From positions 1 to 43,642 of the IMG/VR virus record IMGVR_UViG_3300013137_000004: 43,642 nucleotides of DNA; one strand, given 5' to 3'. Below are positions 38,268 through 43,642 of the stretch, in pieces (within the stretch, counting starts at the first letter, position 1; each line of letters begins with the position of its first letter). The notes beneath the pieces were generated by a model. The model saw only the letters and a program-made list of their open reading frames with translations. It searched no databases and was not told the DNA's origin. Source of the stretch: a virus. A program made the position numbers and the translations under genes.

Positions 38268-38665
38268 CTTTTGCCTTTCTGTTTATTATTTTTTTCCAAC
38301 ATACTCGCATCTTTATCGAGCCGTTCCAAAATTTTCGTATTTATTTCGAAGAGTTTTTGATTAAAAGTGGAAATTTCCTTGAGTGTTACATCTATATTCA
38401 CCAACGGTATGCTTTTGAGAATGTCTAATTGCCCTTGAAGTTGCGCGATTCGTTGATCTTTGGCCGCACCTTCTTTCTGCAATCGTTCGATGGTGAGTTT
38501 GACCGCATCGAGTTCACACCGGTAGGCCGTTACCGCATCAGCATTGGCTTTATTAGCTCCGCCCTTCCATTGCCCCCAAGCGTATGAGATTACAAATCCA
38601 AACGCCGATAAAACTGCTATAAGATCCAAAATATCATCAAATGGGTGTGAAATTCCTGAAAACAT
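38264..38665 (-). CDS. Membrane-anchored coiled-coil protein (lysis or virion-associated)
   Basis: 133 residues from the ATG at 38665, which has GAGAGGG 7 bp upstream; the ATG at 38680 lies too close to that site. One span (about 12-31, DDILDLIAVLSAFGFVISYAW) is followed by a coiled coil (45-125). It overlaps the amidase start by 4 bp. A spanin-, holin- or anchor-like partner of the amidase is plausible. Confidence 0.6.
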   Translation of the reverse strand: MFSGISHPFDDILDLIAVLSAFGFVISYAWGQWKGGANKANADAVTAYRCELDAVKLTIERLQKEGAAKDQRIAQLQGQLDILKSIPLVNIDVTLKEISTFNQKLFEINTKILERLDKDASMLEKNNKQKGKR

Positions 38666-38710
38666 ATTAATCCCTCTCATTATTAATTTTTGTTTTCTTA
38701 ATTATAGCAA

Positions 38711-40789
38711 TTAATACTGCGTAGAAGAAGTTTTCTTCGGTTTTTTGTAACCGTACTTCTTAAGCAAGCTCTCCAAAACTTTGGACTTGTCGTCTTCGAG
38801 CGCCTTCTTCTTATTCTCAACAGTCTTGCTTTTATAGAGAGGAGATTCGATTCGCTCGAGCATTCGAACTTCATAAGCGGCACCGAATTCTTGAACGAAT
38901 TGTTTATATTTAGCAGGTGAAATCTGATCTTTTAATCTCTTCGAGTATTCGCTTGATTCGATATTACCAATGGCCGGAGCATTTCCGGTTTTTGCAAGCC
39001 GGTCAATTTCGGCCGTAATTTTAGGATTAGGATTTTTATTGCCGAGGAAAGTTTCAAGTCGCGTCTCGGACGATCCGTAAGTATTGGTAGAGATACCCAT
39101 ACCATCGGCGATCAGAGATAACAGAATGTTGGCCGAATTAGGTTCGTCTTTTAAGGTCTGGTAGGTATTAACCGGAAGAGGCAAGAGCAGGTTGGAAATT
39201 TCACCTCCGAGAGTAATTTGCTTGTTGTTGAAGTCTCTTTGTTGAGCCAATTCGAGAACTACTCTAGCCATAGGCGAGAGTTTATTTGAGGCAAAGTTGA
39301 CCATGACATCGAGAGCCGTCATTGATCCGAATTCACCGGAATTTAATTTGCTTAATCTACCGCTAATCGAACTTTTAGTGAATTGCCCCCAACGGCCTTT
39401 TTCGTCTTTGGTTGGAAGAATTCTTGAGGCGAGAGTTACCACCGAGGACATACCGCCGGAAACATCGAAGCGCGTATTGCCGACCTTGATTTTGCCGAAG
39501 TCTGAACTTCGAGGATCGAGATCGACACTATTGGGATTAAGCGCTTTGGCAACTCCGAGAATAAATGAAGTACCGACCACTATCTTTGTAAGATTAATGG
39601 CCGCACGCTTTCTAGCGAAAGAACTCATTTCTTTTTCGCCGGGCAATCTTATGGAGTGAGCCGTCAAAGTATCAATGTGGCTTTTGAGCAATTTCGGCGA
39701 GAAGAGAACATTGTTGACCTCTTTGCCGACTTTCTCAAATGATCCTAAATTACCTCGACCAGTGATCGAATTAATAAGATTCCCGATGCTTTCAGCTTCG
39801 AATTTATCAGCCGTATTCACCCCGGCGTTTTTAGCTATAATCAAAGTTTTGTCGGCAATATCAGCCCTCATTCTCAATAAGAATCCTTTGTAGGCCGTCT
39901 CGGAAGCCGTGAACAATTTGCCTAGCCCCGGCACTCTTTCAGGCAAGGAAGTCGGGAAGGCCTCTTCATTCAAACCAACCTCAAGTTTCATCATATCGTA
40001 CATACCATTCATGGCATTATCGCGAGAATAAACTTCGGTCTTGATCGCCTTCATCACATCATCGCCTTTTAAGCTTCGAGCAATATCTCGGAAGGATTGG
40101 ACTGCATTTCGTCCCCAATCAGTCGGATTAGTAAACATAGTTTTCCAACCTTGTCTGAAAACGGCCGAATCATCAAGAGAAGCTTTCATCGCTTTGGCAA
40201 GTCCGGCAAGATCGCTAACTCCGCGCAGAACACCTTTTTTAGAGAAGTATTCGCTCAATTTAACTCTTTTGGCTTCAGTTTTAAGACCACTCACATACTC
40301 CATCAGATCAACTTTGGCGGCGCCGTATTCCAATCTCTTCGGCGCACCGTCTGGCAAGGCCTCCGTGATACCTTCGCGCAATGCTTCAGCTTTACTTGAT
40401 AGAGTGGAAATTTGCTTGGCCTCCGTTTGAGAAACTGATACCCCAAGTTTTTGCTCGGCAAGATCGGCCATAAACATCTTGGCCTCATCGGGATTCAAAA
40501 CTTTATCCATTCGTTGAATCGTTGCGACAATATCTCTTTTCACCTCCGGCCGAGTACCCATAATAGTTTCGGCCCAAGTTATCATGCCTTTTTTCTGATT
40601 TTTCAGAAGCATTTTGCTTTCGAAGAGGGCGTTGGCATTTTTACCGTTTTCTTCACCAACAATACCGGAGAGAAACTTATTTCTCTCTTCGCTAGCCATC
40701 GTCATCATTTTTTCAGGATTGATTGTACCGTCCTTCAATTTATTGACGAAGCTATCGGCCACATCTTTTGTTAAGCAAAATTTAGCCAT
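38711..40789 (-). CDS. Large internal-virion or ejection-type protein
   Basis: 692 residues, largely helical, with charged and Ala/Leu-rich stretches and a basic C-terminal tail (KKYGYKKPKKTSSTQY). A hydrophobic part lies at about 400-420 (IVVGTSFILGVAKAL). No enzyme motif is visible. Size, helical content and placement with another giant helical gene match ejection proteins of podoviruses, which cross the envelope before DNA. Confidence 0.55.
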   Translation of the reverse strand: MAKFCLTKDVADSFVNKLKDGTINPEKMMTMASEERNKFLSGIVGEENGKNANALFESKMLLKNQKKGMITWAETIMGTRPEVKRDIVATIQRMDKVLNPDEAKMFMADLAEQKLGVSVSQTEAKQISTLSSKAEALREGITEALPDGAPKRLEYGAAKVDLMEYVSGLKTEAKRVKLSEYFSKKGVLRGVSDLAGLAKAMKASLDDSAVFRQGWKTMFTNPTDWGRNAVQSFRDIARSLKGDDVMKAIKTEVYSRDNAMNGMYDMMKLEVGLNEEAFPTSLPERVPGLGKLFTASETAYKGFLLRMRADIADKTLIIAKNAGVNTADKFEAESIGNLINSITGRGNLGSFEKVGKEVNNVLFSPKLLKSHIDTLTAHSIRLPGEKEMSSFARKRAAINLTKIVVGTSFILGVAKALNPNSVDLDPRSSDFGKIKVGNTRFDVSGGMSSVVTLASRILPTKDEKGRWGQFTKSSISGRLSKLNSGEFGSMTALDVMVNFASNKLSPMARVVLELAQQRDFNNKQITLGGEISNLLLPLPVNTYQTLKDEPNSANILLSLIADGMGISTNTYGSSETRLETFLGNKNPNPKITAEIDRLAKTGNAPAIGNIESSEYSKRLKDQISPAKYKQFVQEFGAAYEVRMLERIESPLYKSKTVENKKKALEDDKSKVLESLLKKYGYKKPKKTSSTQY

Positions 40790-40790
40790 A

Positions 40791-43385
40791 TTAACACCTT
40801 ATTTTATTAATGAAGTCGCTCCAATCATTTGTTGTTGGCTTTGGAATTTTTGATTCGATTTCGGTAATAGTTTTATCGACTTCGCCGGAAACTTTTTTGC
40901 CGACATTTCTCTTTTCCCATTCAGCTCGGCGAGTATTTATAACATTTTTGGTAGCTCCAAAAGCCGAATCATCATTAGTAAGATTTCTCAAAGCTTGAGT
41001 TTCTTGTCCACCGCGAGTAGCTCGATCAATCGTCCTTGTCAAAACCAAGCGCTCCGTGGCGACATCGCCCTCTTTGCGCGCCTTATCAAGAACGGCCGTA
41101 GCAACTATATTCGATAGGACATCATCGCTCTTTTCGGCACCGGTCGCAATTCTGATCGCTTTCTGATAATCATCATTAACCAAAGTAACCGCTTTGGCAA
41201 TCTGCTCTCTATTTGAAGCAACCGTGTGAGTAGTAATTTCTTGGCCGGTCGGGAACATCTCTTCGTATCTCTTCGATAACCGGCTAATATCTTTTTCACC
41301 GATAGCATTGATCGGCTTATCGGGAGTTAATCTTTCTGCTTTGAAAACTCTGCCCTCGGTCGGGAAAGTAACTTGAGGCATATCGGATCGGAGGCGTAGC
41401 TCATTATGGACAATATCGTAGAGAGCTAATTGAGTTTCATCGGTCGGGACTGTGCCGTTTAGCATGTGAGATTGAACTTCATCAAATAATTTTCGAGATC
41501 TCAAGCTGACAACCTTGCCATTTTCTTTGGTATAAGTTTCCGGTACCCATTTCGGAAAACTAGATTTTTGAGAAATAGTTTCGAATCCGGCGCCCTGTCC
41601 ATCGGCTAACTCCGCACCTCTTTTTCTGAAACCGGCTTCCGCCGTTGCCATTTCGTCAAAGATTTGCGCGCCTTTTTCTGAATCCATTAAATCATCATGT
41701 ATTTTTCGGGAAACGCCAGTTTTTTCTTGAAACTTTGCTTCAGGTTTTGCGCTTGGGATAGTCTCGCCTGCTTTTGCCGTAGAAACTTCGGGAGATTCGC
41801 TCGTAGGGGTTTTTACGCTCGCGGAAGGCGTCTTTTCGGTCGGTTTTGCCTCCGGCGTAGTACCCATCGCCGTTGGAGCCGGTTTTTGCATATCTTCGGG
41901 GAGCAGAGAGCGCATGCTTTCCTTATATGGATCGCCTTCAGGGATAGAATCAAAGGCCTGTTTGATTGCAACTTTGTCGCCGGAGTTCAAAGCATCTTCT
42001 AAAGCTTTTTGATGTTCGGGCCTTGTAGCGCCTTTGGCGGAAACTTCGGCAATAGTCTGATCCATTTCGCTAAGTGCTGGATTGACAACGCCCAAGACCG
42101 AATCTGTATATTTGGAAGTTAGGGAAAGGTTGCCTCTCACATTTTTGCCATTCGCCAAAACGGATTCAATACCTCTTTGAATGACTGAATCGACTGAATC
42201 GCCTTTTTCAATTTTGAATAAGCCGGAATCAACGATTTCTTTATAAACTGCTCGGCGCGCATTTTGGGACATCTTGGAAGTAACGACACCACCGGCCAAA
42301 GCTCTTTGACCTTCTTCGGTCGCCATTTCCGTAGTTCTCTTTGTGAGATCCTCGCCGACATGCGCTAGAGATTCCGGCAAACTCGCGGAAACCTTGAGAG
42401 ATTTTGAGCCATTATCGAGCAACTCTTTCGCCATCTTGGCGTCATTGATACCGCTTATCAAATGTTGATCGTATTCATCGGTGAGGCCGTCTCTGATCTT
42501 CTTCATCGGAGCTTCCTTCATCTTTTCGAAGACCTTGCTTGCGCCATATCCGGCGGCCGCTAAACCTCCGCCGAAGACTGCACCGGTGATCGCTTTGTTC
42601 TTGATCCCTTGCCAATCATCGCCCTGTTGAGCGCCTCCGCCTCCACCATAGGCCGCACCCCAACCGGCTCCTTCGAGAACTGATTTGAAGAAGGTTTTTT
42701 TGACCAAAGTTTCAGTAGCAATTTTATACCCTGTCTCTTTGGTAGCGGCTACTCCGAGATTTGCGCCTACGCCCTTGATCCCCGATTTGACCAACTGGCC
42801 GGAAGCGTCTTTTGCAAGTCCGGCGCCCAAAGCCGTGAAGCCGAGCATGTCCAAGCCCATCATCGCGAAGTCGGCGTACACTTGAGACGGTTTTTTGTTC
42901 AAGACCGGTACTTCTTTGAAAACATCAATACCTTGAACACTATTATCGTAATCCTGCATTATTTTAATTAGATTTTTTCTTTTTTCAGGATCCGCTTCCT
43001 TGCGAATGCGGTCGAGCATCAGATTCATTTGCTCTTGTTTTTGCGCAAAGATTTTCTCATTAGTGTCATTGTAGATATTGGCCGCAAAGACACCGGAAAT
43101 ATCCTCACCGGCCGCCTTGATACCGGAAACAAAAGTAGAGCCGACATTCTTAGCGGCTTGAATCGGATTATCTTTAACAAATTTAGCTTGACCGGAAACA
43201 TACTCGCCGGCCTTTTGCCAAATTGATTTATTATTTTCGGCGTCAATCCTTGCCTGCTCGGCTATGGCCGCATCTTCCTCTTCTTTTTTCTTTCGATCAT
43301 ACTCATTGAGAAAGTTTACAGCCGAATCATTCTCCTCGGGAGTGGATTCGCCGAAATTATAGTTTCCGGTATTAAAATATCCCAT
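40791..43385 (-). CDS. Very large internal-virion or ejection-type protein
   Basis: 864 residues. Residues 1-130 are charged and helical; about 170-290 contain Gly/Ala-rich hydrophobic segments (MGLDMLGFTALGAGL, GWGAAYGGGGGAQQG, GAVFGGGLAAAGYGASKV) that could insert in membrane. A Pro/Thr/Ala-rich linker lies near 500-555, followed by a long helical C-terminal part. It ends KIRC, and the next gene starts one base later. I see no catalytic signature. It is a likely ejection protein, by analogy with podovirus core proteins. Confidence 0.55.
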   Translation of the reverse strand: MGYFNTGNYNFGESTPEENDSAVNFLNEYDRKKKEEEDAAIAEQARIDAENNKSIWQKAGEYVSGQAKFVKDNPIQAAKNVGSTFVSGIKAAGEDISGVFAANIYNDTNEKIFAQKQEQMNLMLDRIRKEADPEKRKNLIKIMQDYDNSVQGIDVFKEVPVLNKKPSQVYADFAMMGLDMLGFTALGAGLAKDASGQLVKSGIKGVGANLGVAATKETGYKIATETLVKKTFFKSVLEGAGWGAAYGGGGGAQQGDDWQGIKNKAITGAVFGGGLAAAGYGASKVFEKMKEAPMKKIRDGLTDEYDQHLISGINDAKMAKELLDNGSKSLKVSASLPESLAHVGEDLTKRTTEMATEEGQRALAGGVVTSKMSQNARRAVYKEIVDSGLFKIEKGDSVDSVIQRGIESVLANGKNVRGNLSLTSKYTDSVLGVVNPALSEMDQTIAEVSAKGATRPEHQKALEDALNSGDKVAIKQAFDSIPEGDPYKESMRSLLPEDMQKPAPTAMGTTPEAKPTEKTPSASVKTPTSESPEVSTAKAGETIPSAKPEAKFQEKTGVSRKIHDDLMDSEKGAQIFDEMATAEAGFRKRGAELADGQGAGFETISQKSSFPKWVPETYTKENGKVVSLRSRKLFDEVQSHMLNGTVPTDETQLALYDIVHNELRLRSDMPQVTFPTEGRVFKAERLTPDKPINAIGEKDISRLSKRYEEMFPTGQEITTHTVASNREQIAKAVTLVNDDYQKAIRIATGAEKSDDVLSNIVATAVLDKARKEGDVATERLVLTRTIDRATRGGQETQALRNLTNDDSAFGATKNVINTRRAEWEKRNVGKKVSGEVDKTITEIESKIPKPTTNDWSDFINKIRC

Positions 43386-43389
43386 ATTC

Positions 43390-43642
43390 TTATCCTTTCA
43401 AATGAGGATATTTGCTAGCAATCGCATTTCCGATAGAGGCATTGGAAAGTCCTTGTCTTTGCATGAGTGAGATAGCCGTAGCAATATCTTTATCGCCCTG
43501 ATTAGATGAAGATTGAAAGACTTTTTTCATGTCGTTAATATCAATCACACCGTTACCTTTGGCCGCGAAATACTCAAATGGAGCGGTAGGCACTCCTCTA
43601 TCATCGTAGAAATCAAAGCCGGTAATATCACCGTCTGCATTC
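43390..43642 (-). CDS. LysM-domain virion protein, C-terminal end (continuation of the gene at 1-1043)
   Basis: Continues in frame from position 1 across the repeat. The extra C-terminal part is a short Gln/Ser/Ala-rich stretch ending in YPHLKG. It ends 4 bp upstream of the next late gene (start at 43385), as expected within one operon. Confidence 0.85.
   Translation of the reverse strand, partial: NADGDITGFDFYDDRGVPTAPFEYFAAKGNGVIDINDMKKVFQSSSNQGDKDIATAISLMQRQGLSNASIGNAIASKYPHLKG
43520..43642. repeat. Terminal direct repeat, copy B
   Basis: Exact second copy of bases 1-123. Removing it gives a unique circle of about 43,519 bp. Both copies lie inside the coding sequence of the LysM-domain protein. 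Confidence 0.9.

Noticed and set aside
1-43642. CRISPR array, integrase or prophage attachment sites
   Set aside because: No regularly spaced repeats of CRISPR type, no recombinase motifs and no att-like repeat beside a tRNA were seen.
1-43642. Stop-codon reassignment
   Set aside because: TAA, TAG and TGA all end genes at sensible positions with neighbouring starts, so the standard bacterial code holds.

Overview
The window is the genome of a tailed, podovirus-like dsDNA phage from a metagenome-style circular contig. The first 123 bases are repeated exactly at the end (1-123 = 43520-43642), and the gene that crosses the junction stays in frame. The true circle is therefore about 43,519 bp. 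All genes read with the standard bacterial code, Shine-Dalgarno sites are GGAGG-like, and several TTGACA/TATAAT-type promoters are visible, so the host is a bacterium using an ordinary sigma70-type polymerase. The host cannot be named from the sequence. I see no integrase, tRNA, CRISPR array, polymerase or primase, and no convincing long-tail tape measure or tail-tube gene.

Layout. (A) A long leftward (minus-strand) late operon starts near 18.8 kb with small and large terminase. It continues through a membrane protein, portal, a GroES-like co-chaperonin, scaffold and major capsid protein, then several surface or fibre-like proteins. Next comes a diversity-generating retroelement (DGR: lectin-fold target with variable repeat, template repeat, reverse transcriptase), followed by connector and nozzle-like proteins and fibre-like proteins, one with a striking cysteine ladder. 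After the junction it ends with a LysM protein, two very large internal-virion-type proteins, a coiled-coil membrane protein and an amidase endolysin (37155-38267). (B) About 1.9 kb of mostly non-coding DNA (18.72-20.69 kb) separates the divergent operons. It holds promoters, a recurring AATACTGC motif, a 21-residue Arg/Lys-rich leader peptide and dense RNA hairpins. (C) A rightward operon (20.7-37.05 kb) carries many small early-type proteins, a cell-wall transglycosylase, an SF2 helicase, an ssDNA-binding-like protein, GroEL, an Acb2/Tad1-like small protein, RusA and a nucleotide-sugar/glycan cassette. The two operons converge on a bidirectional terminator at about 37.06 kb.

How the parts fit. 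The helicase, ssDNA-binding-like protein and RusA would process phage DNA copied by host polymerase. Terminase packages it into a head built from portal, scaffold and capsid protein. The phage-encoded GroEL and the GroES-like protein placed beside the capsid genes suggest that the phage brings its own folding chamber, probably for capsid protein. The DGR rewrites the tip of a tail or surface protein: 21 of 31 template adenines differ in the variable repeat, against 2 of 82 other positions. This would let the virion change receptor specificity. Three compact structured RNA elements lie directly upstream of small rightward genes (22.33-22.47, 24.82-25.14 and 32.21-32.33 kb), and a larger structured region lies at 19.36-19.97 kb. 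I could not match any of these to a known RNA class by eye.
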